Source: Mycolicibacterium boenickei
GTDB taxonomy: Bacteria > Actinomycetota > Actinomycetes > Mycobacteriales > Mycobacteriaceae
NCBI RefSeq assembly: GCF_010731295.1
Contig: NZ_AP022579.1
Coordinates: 2,108,001-2,172,000 of the forward strand
Reading direction: 5' to 3'
Length of the DNA: 64,000 nucleotides
Positions 1-8,183 of this stretch are shown one piece after another. The notes under the pieces are model-generated. The model searched no databases and had not been told where the DNA came from. It worked only from the letters and a program-made list of their open reading frames with translations. The position numbers and the translations under genes are program-made. Position 1 is the first letter of the stretch, and the number at the start of each line of letters is the position of its first letter.

Positions 1-1253
1 ACCGTGACGAGCCGCGGCGCCCGCGCCTGTTCCTCGTCTCGGCCGGCAACATCCGCGACCTTCGTGGCACCGATGATCACCTCGCTCGAAGTGATGTCGA
101 GCCGGTCGAAGACCCCGCCCAGTCGTGGAACGCGCTCACGGTTGGCGCTTACTCCAATCGTGACGACATGTCCGGCGCACCAGCTGATTTCGCCGGCTAC
201 GTGCCGGTAGCCAAGAGGGGTGAACTATCCCCGGTCAGCCGCACGTCGGTAGTCTTTGACCGCACGAAATGGCCGTTCAAACCCGATGTGGTCGCTGATG
301 GCGGCAACGTCGCAGTATCACCGGACCGCACAGACGTTGATACGCCGCCCAATCTCGCTCTGCTCACAACCCGCCTCCAACGCCCGGGACACGGTTTCTT
401 CACCGCGACGCGAGACACCTCGGCCGCCACCGCTCAGGTCGCAGCCATCGCCGGCAATCTCTCCCAGGCCTACCCGCAGCTGCGCCCCGAGACCATCCGC
501 GGGTTGATCGTGCACTCGGCTCAGTGGACCGACGCCATGCGCAACCGCTTCAACACCGAATCGAACAAGACTCGCCTCGCCAGCCTGCTGCGCCGCTACG
601 GGATGGGTGTACCCGACGCGGCCCGCGCACTGCGTAGCGCCACCGATGCGCTCACCCTCATCGCAGAGGCCCGAATCCATCCCTACGAGCGCGACCGCGA
701 CAGCAACTCAGGCAAAGTGCGGGAGATGAATCTCCACCAACTGCCATGGCCGACCGAAATACTCGAAGGGCTAGGCGAAACCGAAGTACGCATGCGCGTG
801 ACCCTGTCCTACTTCGTTGAACCCAACCCTTCCAGCCGCGGCTGGACGGGCCGCTATATCTATCCCTCCCATGGCCTACGGTTCGCCACCCGACGCCCGG
901 AGGACAACATCGAATCGTTCCGCCAGCGCATCAACACCCGCGCACGTATCGACGGGCAACGCCCACCTGCACTCGACACCGAGAAAGGCTGGTTCTTCGG
1001 CAGCAACCTGCAGCAGGCCCCCGGCTCACTACACACCGACATCTGGACAGGTCCAGCCGCCAACCTCGCCAGCAAGGGAGCCATCGCCGTGTACCCGGTC
1101 GCGGGATGGTGGAAAAACCAACGCAAATACGACCAAAGCAACCACGGCGTTGACTACTCACTCATCGTCAGCATCGAATCCCCACACGTCGACGTTGACC
1201 TATGGGCTCCCGTCGCCCAACAGATCAGCACAACCGTCGAAATCCAAACCTAG
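1..1253 (+). CDS. S8 (subtilisin-like) serine peptidase, C-terminal part; start lies left of the window
   Basis: Read in frame from base 3, the sequence begins inside a subtilase catalytic domain. The oxyanion-hole Asn is in SAGN (bases 39-50), followed by the subtilase-like stretch AQSWNALTVGA. The nucleophile Ser is in DTSAATAQVAA (Ser codon 420-422), where families usually have GTS. About 276 residues follow the Ser, so there is a long C-terminal region that I cannot assign. The Asp and His of the triad must lie upstream. The ATG at 168 is internal and should not be used as the start. S8 peptidases of this kind are often paired with an AAA ATPase gene, but that neighbour would be out of view. 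The gene converges on the rep operon. Substrate unknown. Confidence 0.8.
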   Translation, partial: RDEPRRPRLFLVSAGNIRDLRGTDDHLARSDVEPVEDPAQSWNALTVGAYSNRDDMSGAPADFAGYVPVAKRGELSPVSRTSVVFDRTKWPFKPDVVADGGNVAVSPDRTDVDTPPNLALLTTRLQRPGHGFFTATRDTSAATAQVAAIAGNLSQAYPQLRPETIRGLIVHSAQWTDAMRNRFNTESNKTRLASLLRRYGMGVPDAARALRSATDALTLIAEARIHPYERDRDSNSGKVREMNLHQLPWPTEILEGLGETEVRMRVTLSYFVEPNPSSRGWTGRYIYPSHGLRFATRRPEDNIESFRQRINTRARIDGQRPPALDTEKGWFFGSNLQQAPGSLHTDIWTGPAANLASKGAIAVYPVAGWWKNQRKYDQSNHGVDYSLIVSIESPHVDVDLWAPVAQQISTTVEIQT

Positions 1254-1481
1254 CCAAGCTTTTATGCCGCTGTATTCCGCGCATTACCAAATCTAGCAAT
1301 GTTCACTTGCGAACCCTGATAGGAACGGTCGACGATCCCTTTGGGTATCGACGAAGGGCTCAACGGACTGACCGAGCAATCTCCTGGTGCAGGAGTATTC
1401 GCGGGATCCGCATCCTACTTCCAGAGAACGCCGTCTGCGTGCACGGTTGTGCAATTTTCACTGGTCACCTTCGACTATTCG

Positions 1482-1561
1482 TTGACTGGCAGTTGATGTC
1501 AAGGCTCGAACCGGGGGTTCGCCCGCCTGCGGCGCCGGCCCTGACATCAATTGCCAGCCAA
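1482..1561. repeat. Long imperfect inverted repeat (23-bp arms, 20 matches)
   Basis: Arms 1482-1504 and 1539-1561 match at 20 of 23 positions when one is reverse-complemented; the core is TTGATGTCA. The 34-base spacer contains its own perfect hairpin, CGAACC-GGG-GGTTCG, at about 1506-1520. It lies between the convergent S8 peptidase gene and rep operon, just downstream of rep. It could be a single-strand or double-strand replication origin, a recombination site or a bidirectional terminator; the sequence alone does not decide. The rest of the 1254-1645 gap has no credible gene. Confidence 0.7.
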
Positions 1562-1578
1562 CAGCATTGGACCGCTGT

Positions 1579-1637
1579 GACCAGGCGAGGAAACAGCGTC
1601 AGAATGTGACGGCCTGGTCGCACTGAGCTGACGCTGT
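1579..1637. repeat. Two interlocked perfect inverted repeats
   Basis: GACCAGGC at 1579-1586 is matched by its complement GCCTGGTC at 1612-1619. ACAGCGTCAG at 1593-1602 is matched by CTGACGCTGT at 1628-1637. The two pairs interlock, so they could form alternative or pseudoknotted folds. They sit beside the larger inverted repeat and directly downstream of the rep operon, as a replication- or recombination-related cis site would. Confidence 0.6.
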
Positions 1638-1645
1638 GCCGCGCC

Positions 1646-1807
1646 TTACCGCAGCAGGGTGGCGATGTCAGCGAGGACAGCCGGGTTGGTGATGGTGACC
1701 GCGACGTGCTGGCGTTCACAGGATTCGACAAGCCAGGCGGTGAATTCTTGACGACTGTAAGACTTTCCAGTCTGCCTATCCGCGGATCGCACCTCCCGGC
1801 TAGCCAT
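1646..1807 (-). CDS. Small conserved-looking protein downstream of rep (53 aa)
   Basis: Its ATG overlaps the end of rep (ATGGCTAG, an 8-base overlap), so translation is probably coupled. The 53-residue product is charged at the N terminus and has a short amphipathic centre (EFTAWLVESC). In pSAM2-type elements the slot after rep holds xis and int, but this protein has no clear helix-turn-helix, so an Xis assignment is only a guess. No integrase follows. A longer in-frame ORF reaching to 2044 lies inside rep and is not preferred. Confidence 0.55.
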   Translation of the reverse strand: MASREVRSADRQTGKSYSRQEFTAWLVESCERQHVAVTITNPAVLADIATLLR

Positions 1808-3299
1808 CGGGTACCTCGACAGGAAGATCACCACGCTGGTGCAATAGTGCTTCGCGGGCAGTGCGGCGCCGGTCGATCCGACGTAGCGCCGCGCTGACGA
1901 TGAGGGTGCGCTCACCGAGGCTGGCGTGACCGGCGCGGTCGAACTCCCACGCCACCAGATCATTGCCATCATCGCCGTGTCGACGATCCGGATTATGCTT
2001 GTGTTCAGTAGATTTCGCGTAGCGTTCGCGGGTCCAAGTGGCACGGCGTTGCCGTAGTGCGGTCATGGTGGTCGAGTAGCGGCGGGACTTGCTGGTGATG
2101 TGCCCGCGGAACCCGAGGGTGTGCAGCCACCGCCGAATACCCGACACTCCGTTGTCAGCGAGGTCGCTGATGGTGGTCAGGATGGCCCGCACATGCTCGG
2201 ATACATCCAGGTCGGGTATCGATTCGGTGGACAGCCGGCGGACGCTGATCCCGAGATCGGCCAAAGATTTAGTCACGTATTTGGCCAGATAGCGAGCAAC
2301 CCGCCGGCCCGACAGTGCCCGGCTATCCGGTGAACAATGTTCTGCTGTCAGCGCATTCGTCGAGTTAGTGGGTGCGGTGATGGGTTGGGTATCGATTTGG
2401 GGACCGAAGGCGATCACCCGCACGCCGCCCTCGGTGGTGGGGTCGTGGACGGTGAGGGTGACGGTACGGGCGGCGTGCTGGATGATCATCGCGAGTTCGG
2501 TTGCACTGATTGGTGATTCCCAACCGGTCTGATCGGGATCCTCGTAGGGGTCGAGGCGGATCAGGGCGTGGATGTGCGGGATGGCGCGGGCTTGCATTTC
2601 GACGACTTTGAGAAAGCTGACCCGCACGTCATCCGGATCGGCCCCGGCGGCTTTCAGATGCCTGCGGAGTGCTCGCCGCAGGGTGATGGTGAATCGTCGC
2701 CACAGCTCAGGCAGATGCCAGGTGAACAGCACATGCCCGAAATAGTCGTAGCATTCCCGGCAGAGCGGCTGGCCAACCTGTGGATCGGTGTGGTCGTGGA
2801 TAGTGCTGCACCACAATGGATTTCTATGTGAACAGCGCCGGTAGCCACCGATGCGGTCATGATCGCGGCACACACCGTGTCGGGATCCGCTGGGGTCTGT
2901 GGGTGTGGTGGTGTGGACGGCCCCGAAGCTGGGGGCGGTCAGCGTGAGAAACACTTGCGGACGATCAGCGACGGCGGCGGGCATGTCGTGGTGGCCGCCC
3001 GCGGCGCCGGCGTGCACGAGTTGCCACGTGTCGCGGGCGTAGAGGTCTGAGCAGGAGGGGCAGATGTGGGCGCGGCGGTTGTTGCACCGGGTCCACACCA
3101 CCTGCTGGCGTCCGTAGTCTTCGGTGCCCGTGAGTTGGATGGGATGGGCACAGAACCCGACGGATTCCGCGCGTCGCCACCAGGATTCGTATCCCATCGA
3201 GGAGGCGCGGCGCACCATCTCATCGACCACCCGGGTGGTGTCGACCGTGTCCGGAATGCCTGGCAGGGCGAGCTGGGCCGGTGGTGTGGAGCTATTCAC
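1800..3299 (-). CDS. RepSA-type rolling-circle replication initiator (499 aa)
   Basis: This looks like the replication initiator of actinomycete integrative-conjugative elements and related plasmids, which nicks its double-strand origin. It has a Cys-rich N-terminal part (CPSC around residues 80-83 and further Cys pairs to about 183), the HUH-like motif PHIHALIRLD (His242 and His244), and RYLAKYVTK (Tyr337, Tyr341), which holds the candidate catalytic Tyr. The GTG at 3299 is chosen because it overlaps the stop of the translocase gene by 8 bases (GTGAATAG). The ORF extending to 3518 runs through that gene in another frame. The downstream small ORF overlaps its stop. Confidence 0.85.
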   Translation of the reverse strand: MNSSTPPAQLALPGIPDTVDTTRVVDEMVRRASSMGYESWWRRAESVGFCAHPIQLTGTEDYGRQQVVWTRCNNRRAHICPSCSDLYARDTWQLVHAGAAGGHHDMPAAVADRPQVFLTLTAPSFGAVHTTTPTDPSGSRHGVCRDHDRIGGYRRCSHRNPLWCSTIHDHTDPQVGQPLCRECYDYFGHVLFTWHLPELWRRFTITLRRALRRHLKAAGADPDDVRVSFLKVVEMQARAIPHIHALIRLDPYEDPDQTGWESPISATELAMIIQHAARTVTLTVHDPTTEGGVRVIAFGPQIDTQPITAPTNSTNALTAEHCSPDSRALSGRRVARYLAKYVTKSLADLGISVRRLSTESIPDLDVSEHVRAILTTISDLADNGVSGIRRWLHTLGFRGHITSKSRRYSTTMTALRQRRATWTRERYAKSTEHKHNPDRRHGDDGNDLVAWEFDRAGHASLGERTLIVSAALRRIDRRRTAREALLHQRGDLPVEVPDG

Positions 3300-4734
3300 C
3301 GCTGGCACCTCTGTTGGTGTCACTGTCGCCCGTCGTTGAGGCCTGGTCGCCACTGGGCCGGCGCGCGGGGCGGCGGAATCGGGCCGCGAGGGTGGTGATG
3401 TCGTGGTCGGTGACGTGGAAGGCGCGTACCCGCACGGATTGGGTGCTGCCGTCGATGAGCATGTAGCCCACACCGGGGGTGGCATCGGGGATGCGGTCGC
3501 ATTCCGCCCCGGCATCACGTGCTCCTTGTCCCAGCACCATGGTGGTTTGGGTGGCTTCGGTCAGCCGCAACCCGATCCGCACGGTGAACAGTTGCCGGAC
3601 CGGCAGGGTGTCTTTGGCGGGGTCTTGCACTGCGGCCACCACCGAGATCCCCACCGCGCGGCCTTGGGAGAGCAGTAGCCCGAGCAGTTGTTCGATTTCG
3701 GTGCGGATCTTGCGGTCGGTCACATACGCGGTGAGCGCGGCGATCTCATCGATCAGGACCACAAACAGCGGGTCGGCCGGTGTCGGGGTGTGCAGGCGGG
3801 TGTGGCCGCGCAGACGATTTGCGCGGGCGTGCATCACGTTCACGAGCTGGCGCAGGAGTTGGAGGGTGGTGTCGGTGGCGTCGTGGCTGAACACGGTGAA
3901 CATGGGTGCGCCGGCGCCCAGTTCCATGCCGCCTTTGGGGTCGATGACACACAGCCGGACCAGCCCGGTCTTGATCGCGGGGGCGATCCCGGCGATCAGG
4001 GACCACAGCACGCTGCCTTTGCCCGCGCCGGTGGCCCCGGCGACCAGGAGGTGATGCCCGAGCAGCGGCATCTGCCAGTGGTGGCGGGTTTCGGTGATCC
4101 CGACCCGCACCGATCCCAGATCCACCGGAGTCGACGATGTAGGCATGGGCAGCGCGATCGGTTCGGCCAGCACGTCCCCGCGCATCAGCGCGATGCGTAG
4201 TTCCCCGGGTGTGGTGGCGGTGATGGTGATCCGGTCGGCGCGCCAGGCCGCGGCCAGCGCCTCGGATTGTTGGTGCCAGTTAGTTAGGGATTGGCCGGTG
4301 ACGATCCGCACCGCCAACACATCGGTGGTTCTACCGATCGTGACGGTGCGCAGGGTCGGAGTCAGGGTGCGCTCACCAAGTTTGGCGGTCAGGCCGTGCA
4401 GGGTGCACGTCGATTCCCAGGTGCGGGTGTAGCGCGACCAGGTCAACCAGCGGCGCCGTACAGGTTCGGTCACCCACGAGCAAAACGAGCCTGGGTCTAG
4501 CCAAGCCCACCCCATATATCCGGCGCCGAACGCGATGGCACCGACGATCCCGGCGCGGGGTCCGTGGGTGATGCCGAGAGTGAGGCTGGCGATGATCGGG
4601 ACACTGATCGCTGGGAACAGCACGGCCCACCACAGCAGATATCCCGCGGCGGTCAACAGTGATATGACCAGATCGCCGAACCAGTCGTCATTGTCCGATT
4701 GAGTGTTGTTGGTGTTCTTATTGTTTGATGCCAT
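3292..4734 (-). CDS. FtsK/SpoIIIE-type DNA translocase (TraB/TraSA-like conjugal transfer protein, 480 aa)
   Basis: This is a membrane-anchored hexameric ATPase that, in actinomycete elements, moves double-stranded DNA between mycelia or cells. Two hydrophobic segments lie at about residues 22-54 and 62-79. The ATPase domain follows with Walker A GATGAGKGS (233-241) and Walker B VVLIDE (325-330). The C-terminal tail after about 450 is Pro/Arg-rich and lacks an obvious winged-helix gamma domain. It is the second gene of a minus-strand operon (SCO3933-type regulator, this gene, rep, small ORF). At 480 residues it is in the usual range for these elements. Confidence 0.87.
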   Translation of the reverse strand: MASNNKNTNNTQSDNDDWFGDLVISLLTAAGYLLWWAVLFPAISVPIIASLTLGITHGPRAGIVGAIAFGAGYMGWAWLDPGSFCSWVTEPVRRRWLTWSRYTRTWESTCTLHGLTAKLGERTLTPTLRTVTIGRTTDVLAVRIVTGQSLTNWHQQSEALAAAWRADRITITATTPGELRIALMRGDVLAEPIALPMPTSSTPVDLGSVRVGITETRHHWQMPLLGHHLLVAGATGAGKGSVLWSLIAGIAPAIKTGLVRLCVIDPKGGMELGAGAPMFTVFSHDATDTTLQLLRQLVNVMHARANRLRGHTRLHTPTPADPLFVVLIDEIAALTAYVTDRKIRTEIEQLLGLLLSQGRAVGISVVAAVQDPAKDTLPVRQLFTVRIGLRLTEATQTTMVLGQGARDAGAECDRIPDATPGVGYMLIDGSTQSVRVRAFHVTDHDITTLAARFRRPARRPSGDQASTTGDSDTNRGASGE

Positions 4735-4833
4735 GACGGTGTGTTCTCCGTGTGTGCGTGGACGAGCCAGTGGTCGACGGCGGACCCGGGCCGAGGCGCG
4801 GCACGTGCTGGTGTCGCGCCTCGGCAGCGGGTG

Positions 4834-5178
4834 CTATTTCTGGGTGCGCGACCCCGGCTCACCCGCCGGGGCGCCGGCTGTGGCGCCGGTGATGGCATCA
4901 GCGCGGAAGGCCACACCACTGCGATCGCCTTGCGCCCACGGGATGGCCACCAGGCTGGTCACCGAGACCGGTTGGGTGACCCCGACGTTCGGGTCACCGG
5001 CCACCGTCACATTGAGCACTTCGCCGCCAGTGTCATCCAACGCCAGCAACTGCACCGAATGCTGCGGCAGCCCGGTGGCAGTGTCGATTTTGGGGCTGCC
5101 GGTCTCAAAGTTCAGCCGCGGCTCAGCCGCACGGGTGACGATGAACCGTGTCCCTGACGTATCGATTCTCAAACGCAT
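4834..5178 (-). CDS. SCO3933-family regulatory protein (114 aa)
   Basis: A small protein of the SCO3933 type, found at the head of transfer/replication operons of actinomycete integrative elements. The N terminus (MRLRIDTSGTRFIV) and the VSVTSLVAIPWAQGDRSGVAF block are typical as I remember the family. The last 20 residues are Ala/Gly-rich. It is the first gene of the minus-strand operon, facing a repeat-rich divergent promoter region. Its molecular role (repressor or accessory regulator) is inferred from position only. Confidence 0.7.
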   Translation of the reverse strand: MRLRIDTSGTRFIVTRAAEPRLNFETGSPKIDTATGLPQHSVQLLALDDTGGEVLNVTVAGDPNVGVTQPVSVTSLVAIPWAQGDRSGVAFRADAITGATAGAPAGEPGSRTQK

Positions 5179-5238
5179 TGTCCTGTAGTTCCTTTCGTGA
5201 ACCGTATGCGCCCTTGCGGCGCTGAACTCAGTTCACGT

Positions 5239-5343
5239 GGACACCACCGACGTAGCCAGGGACATCTAGCGGCATTGCCGACATCGCCGGCGACATTCCG
5301 GACACCACCGGGACATACCCGTGGACATCACGTGGGCATCACC
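5239..5343. repeat. Array of about eight GGACAY-like direct repeats in the divergent control region
   Basis: Copies of a (G/C)GACAY or GGGCAT core start near 5239, 5260, 5279, 5291, 5300, 5311, 5323 and 5335. The last five are spaced 9-12 bases apart, near one helical turn. GGACACCACCG occurs twice exactly (5239-5249 and 5300-5310). The array fills the gap between the divergent SCO3933-type and XRE genes. Possible roles are cooperative operators for the element's regulator, an iteron-like origin, or a translocase recognition array (clt/TRS-like). Confidence 0.6.
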
Positions 5344-5416
5344 GCCGCGGGGTGGCACCACGCGCATGGCAAACTAGACGCCACGCGCTGGCGATACACG
5401 GAGACGACACGGAAAG

Positions 5417-6229
5417 ATGTGCGCTGAGACGATGGACGATCACGACGGCAAGGCGGCCGCGATCCCCAACAATCGCCTCATGCAGCGGCTGCAGGCCAAG
5501 GGACTGTCCCCGCAGCGCTTTGCCACCGCGATGAGCGTGGATGTCAAGACGGTGCGCCGCTGGCTGTCCAACACCAACTACAACATCCGCGAGGACAACG
5601 CGCGGCGCGCAGCCACGCTGCTGGGCTGCACGCCGCACGATCTGTGGCCCAATCAGTACTCGCCTACTATGGCGAGCGCATTGGCGACCATGTCACCAAG
5701 TGGCCCGTTCACCGCGACCCTGTATGCCAGCCGCACCCAGCTACCGATCAGCGCGTGGCAGCAGCATTTCGCCGACGCCACCACCAGCATCGACATCCTC
5801 GTGCTGGCCGCCACGTTCCTGTTCGACACCCTCGACGGATTCCTCGACACCCTGCTCGACGCCGCCGCCCGCGGCGTGGCGGTGCGATTCCTCGTCGGCG
5901 ACCCCGACACCGCCACCATGATCCTGCGCGGCGTGGAGGAAGGGATCGGTGAAGCCGTCATCGCCCGCTGCCGCACCTCAGTCGAGCTGCTCGCCCCACA
6001 CGCCGGCACCCCGGGACTGGACATCCGCACCCACGACACCACGCTCTACACATCCATCTTTCGGGTCGATGACGCCATGATCGTCAACTTCCACATCTAC
6101 GGCTCACCCGGACGCAACAACCCCGTACTCGTACTGTCCCGTCACCACGAACCCCGGCTCTGGGCCACCCTCGAAGAGGCCTTCACCCAGGTGTGGGACC
6201 ACGCCACACCCCTAACGACGAAAGGCTGA
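5417..6229 (+). CDS. XRE-type helix-turn-helix regulator with DUF5919-like C-terminal domain (270 aa)
   Basis: The N terminus is a Cro/C1-like HTH (about residues 20-75: NRLMQRLQAKGLSPQRFATA, then KTVRRWLSN). The C-terminal part (about 100-260) resembles the DUF5919/phospholipase-D-like domain found with such regulators in actinomycete mobile elements. It diverges from the transfer/replication operon across the repeat array, so it probably controls that operon. It is followed after 7 bases by the Nudix gene. Internal ATG codons at 5432 and 5480 are alternative starts; the first would leave the HTH intact. Confidence 0.75.
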   Translation: MCAETMDDHDGKAAAIPNNRLMQRLQAKGLSPQRFATAMSVDVKTVRRWLSNTNYNIREDNARRAATLLGCTPHDLWPNQYSPTMASALATMSPSGPFTATLYASRTQLPISAWQQHFADATTSIDILVLAATFLFDTLDGFLDTLLDAAARGVAVRFLVGDPDTATMILRGVEEGIGEAVIARCRTSVELLAPHAGTPGLDIRTHDTTLYTSIFRVDDAMIVNFHIYGSPGRNNPVLVLSRHHEPRLWATLEEAFTQVWDHATPLTTKG

Positions 6230-6236
6230 CCCGCCG

Positions 6237-6704
6237 ATGCGCACCGACTACTACAACGACCCCAACGCCCCACGGCCTAACAGTGTCGTCCCCTCGGCTT
6301 CGGCGATCGTCGCTGACGAACGCGGTCGAATTTTGCTGATCAAACGCCGCGACAACACCCTGTGGGCGCTACCCGGCGGCGGACACGACATCGGCGAGAC
6401 CATCGAACAAACCGCTGTGCGCGAAGTCAAAGAGGAAACCGGGCTCGACGTCGAAATCACCGGCCTGGTCGGTGTCTACACCAACCCGCGGCACGTCGTG
6501 GCATTCACCGATGGCGAAGTCCGCCAACAATTCTCCTTGTTGTTCACCACCAGGGTGCTCGGTGGTGAGCTGGCCATCGACCACGAAAGCACCGACATCG
6601 CCTGGACTGATCCCGACGACATCGCCGACCTGGACATGCATCCCTCGATGCGTCTGCGGATCGAGCACTACCTGCAACACCGCGACAGCCCCTACCTCTG
6701 CTAA
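6237..6704 (+). CDS. Nudix hydrolase (155 aa), element-borne
   Basis: A complete Nudix box (GX5EX7REUXEEXGU) is present: Gly48, Glu54 and REVKEETGL at residues 62-70. The enzyme should hydrolyse a nucleoside-diphosphate-linked substrate with a divalent metal. In pSAM2 the immunity factor Pif carries a Nudix motif, so an element-immunity role is a reasonable guess here. It is co-directional with and 7 bases after the XRE gene. Its TAA stop forms part of a hairpin shared with the converging HD gene. Confidence 0.85.
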   Translation: MRTDYYNDPNAPRPNSVVPSASAIVADERGRILLIKRRDNTLWALPGGGHDIGETIEQTAVREVKEETGLDVEITGLVGVYTNPRHVVAFTDGEVRQQFSLLFTTRVLGGELAIDHESTDIAWTDPDDIADLDMHPSMRLRIEHYLQHRDSPYLC

Positions 6705-6720
6705 CCCCATGCAGGGGTTA
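6702..6720. terminator. Bidirectional hairpin carrying the stop codons of both converging genes
   Basis: TAACCCC (6702-6708), loop ATGCA, GGGGTTA (6714-6720): a perfect 7-bp stem. The Nudix TAA stop is the first three bases. The HD gene stop, read on the minus strand, is the last three. There is no U-tract, as is usual in mycobacterial terminators. Confidence 0.6.
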
Positions 6721-7254
6721 CAGCCAGCCGCGCACCCGACCCACCGCCGCCAGCAACTCCTCGCGGCCAGCATCGACCGCCCGGTGCACCGGATCCTGCG
6801 GTCCATAACGCGCCAACACCTCACGCAGGCGGTCCTCAGCTGATACCGGCGTGCCGTCAGGTCCGGTCGTCAAATCGCAAAACGTCAACGCATCCATCAC
6901 ATCGCGCGGCGGTTGGACGAAAGCCCCTAAACCGGAGACGCCACGCTCGGATGCCTCCAGGTGCGCGCCGGTATGAAACGCCACCAACGACGCGACCAGC
7001 TCCCCGAAACCGGCCGACCGGACGAACACCGCGCCATCGAGCGGATGAAAACCGGTTCGGCGCACCGACGGTGCATACCCGATATCGTGCAGCCACGCCG
7101 CCGCCACCAGACAATCCGCCGCCTCGCCGGCGAAATGCTGACTCAGCCGTTCCGCCGCAGCGGCCACACCCCGCACATGCGCCAACCGCCGCGGCTGCTC
7201 AGCCAGCCGTGTCTCGGCCTCCCGCCGTGCACGCTGCGCCACCGCCCCGCTCAT
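6718..7254 (-). CDS. HD-domain protein (178 aa), element-borne
   Basis: An HD superfamily metal-dependent phosphohydrolase fold: RRLAHV near the N terminus supplies a first His, and AAWLHDIGYA carries the His56-Asp57 doublet. Later helices hold VAFHTGAH and ALTFCDLTTG. Such HD proteins commonly accompany XRE and Nudix genes in actinomycete integrative elements; substrate unknown. The ATG at 7254 is chosen because related proteins start shortly before the RRxAHV motif. An upstream ATG at 7335 would give 205 residues. Confidence 0.72.
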   Translation of the reverse strand: MSGAVAQRARREAETRLAEQPRRLAHVRGVAAAAERLSQHFAGEAADCLVAAAWLHDIGYAPSVRRTGFHPLDGAVFVRSAGFGELVASLVAFHTGAHLEASERGVSGLGAFVQPPRDVMDALTFCDLTTGPDGTPVSAEDRLREVLARYGPQDPVHRAVDAGREELLAAVGRVRGWL

Positions 7255-7586
7255 GCCAGCCAGCTTACGAGCCCCAGTATCACGTCGCAGTATCTCCACC
7301 GCAGCAGCACTTACTGAGCGTCCACCCATCTCCAACCACTATGTGGCGGCTACCTGCGGGCTTCGCTTCGCTCCCTCTGCTCCCGTCCGCTGGCGCTCCC
7401 GTCCGCGCCGGTCGCTACGCTTCACCCTCCGTCCGCCGCCGAACCACCGGGCCATCGCCGCAAAACAGCCCTCTGACCTGCGATGTGAGAACTTTCTTTA
7501 CTGGTATCAAGCGTGTAGGCAACACCTAGGCCGCTCCAGCGCGGAACTCGCATTCCCTGACAACAGTGGCTCCGACGTCGCGGGAG
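7255..7586. other. Intergenic stretch without a recognisable gene
   Basis: It contains the probable promoter of the HD gene and a low-complexity tract (about 7358-7440) in which GCTCCCGTCCGC occurs twice, 16 bases apart (7379-7390 and 7395-7406). No translated frame gave a recognisable protein. It marks the right end of the mobile-element module, but I see no attachment-site duplicate. Confidence 0.5.
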
Positions 7587-8183
7587 CTATTCAGTTGCTG
7601 AGATGAGTTTCGGGAGGATTGCATTGTCGACCAGAGTTTCGATGGTGAGATGGGTCGGCGGGCGGTTGGAAAAGATGCATCGGAAGATCAGATAGCCTGG
7701 CAACAGGTCGCAGAGCTCTTCGTTGATTGTTGACGCGCCGATCTCGCCGCGGCTGATCGCCTGCTGTAGGACCTGCCGGACCAGGGTTCTCTGTTCATGA
7801 AGAAACCGGTCTTGCATAACGTTGTTGAGCGCGCGATCACGGGATATCTCGACAAGCACTGCCCGGATGGTGCTGGCGTGGTCTCGGCACTGTTTGTAGA
7901 TGATCTGGCCGAGACACAACAAGTCGCCGCGCAGGGTGCCAGTGTTGGGTGCAACAGCGCTCTGACGGGTGCCTTCGATGACGGCCGCTAGGATCAGTTC
8001 AGATTTCGAGGGCCAGCGCCGGTAGATGGTGGCTTTACTGGCATGAGCAGCGCCCGCGACAGCCTCCACTGTTAGGCCGTGGTACCCACGATCCTGCAGG
8101 ATACCCAATGCTACTCGCAGCAGCTCTGTCTCTCTGGGTGACCACGAAGTAGGTTCTACGTCCGGGTTGGTTGTCGCGGTCAT
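7587..8183 (-). CDS. TetR-family repressor (198 aa) linked to the MmpL exporter
   Basis: N-terminal TetR DNA-binding domain (about residues 15-65: LRVALGILQDRGYHGLTVEA, then ATIYRRWPSKSELI), with a C-terminal ligand domain resembling the TetR_C_11 type. Its ATG overlaps the stop of mmpL (ATGA, 3 bases), so it is the last gene of that operon. It may repress the operon through the palindrome upstream of mmpL (11441-11456). Base composition looks more AT-rich than in the catabolic regions. Confidence 0.85.
   Translation of the reverse strand: MTATTNPDVEPTSWSPRETELLRVALGILQDRGYHGLTVEAVAGAAHASKATIYRRWPSKSELILAAVIEGTRQSAVAPNTGTLRGDLLCLGQIIYKQCRDHASTIRAVLVEISRDRALNNVMQDRFLHEQRTLVRQVLQQAISRGEIGASTINEELCDLLPGYLIFRCIFSNRPPTHLTIETLVDNAILPKLISATE

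Noticed and set aside
1506..1520. GGTTCG / CGAACC element that recalls a tRNA T-arm
   Set aside because: No acceptor stem, anticodon arm or D-arm could be fitted around it, so it is not a tRNA or a tRNA-end attachment site.
1202..1609. Plus-strand ORF of 135 codons after the S8 peptidase
   Set aside because: It overlaps the peptidase end and the inverted repeats and shows no protein-like pattern.
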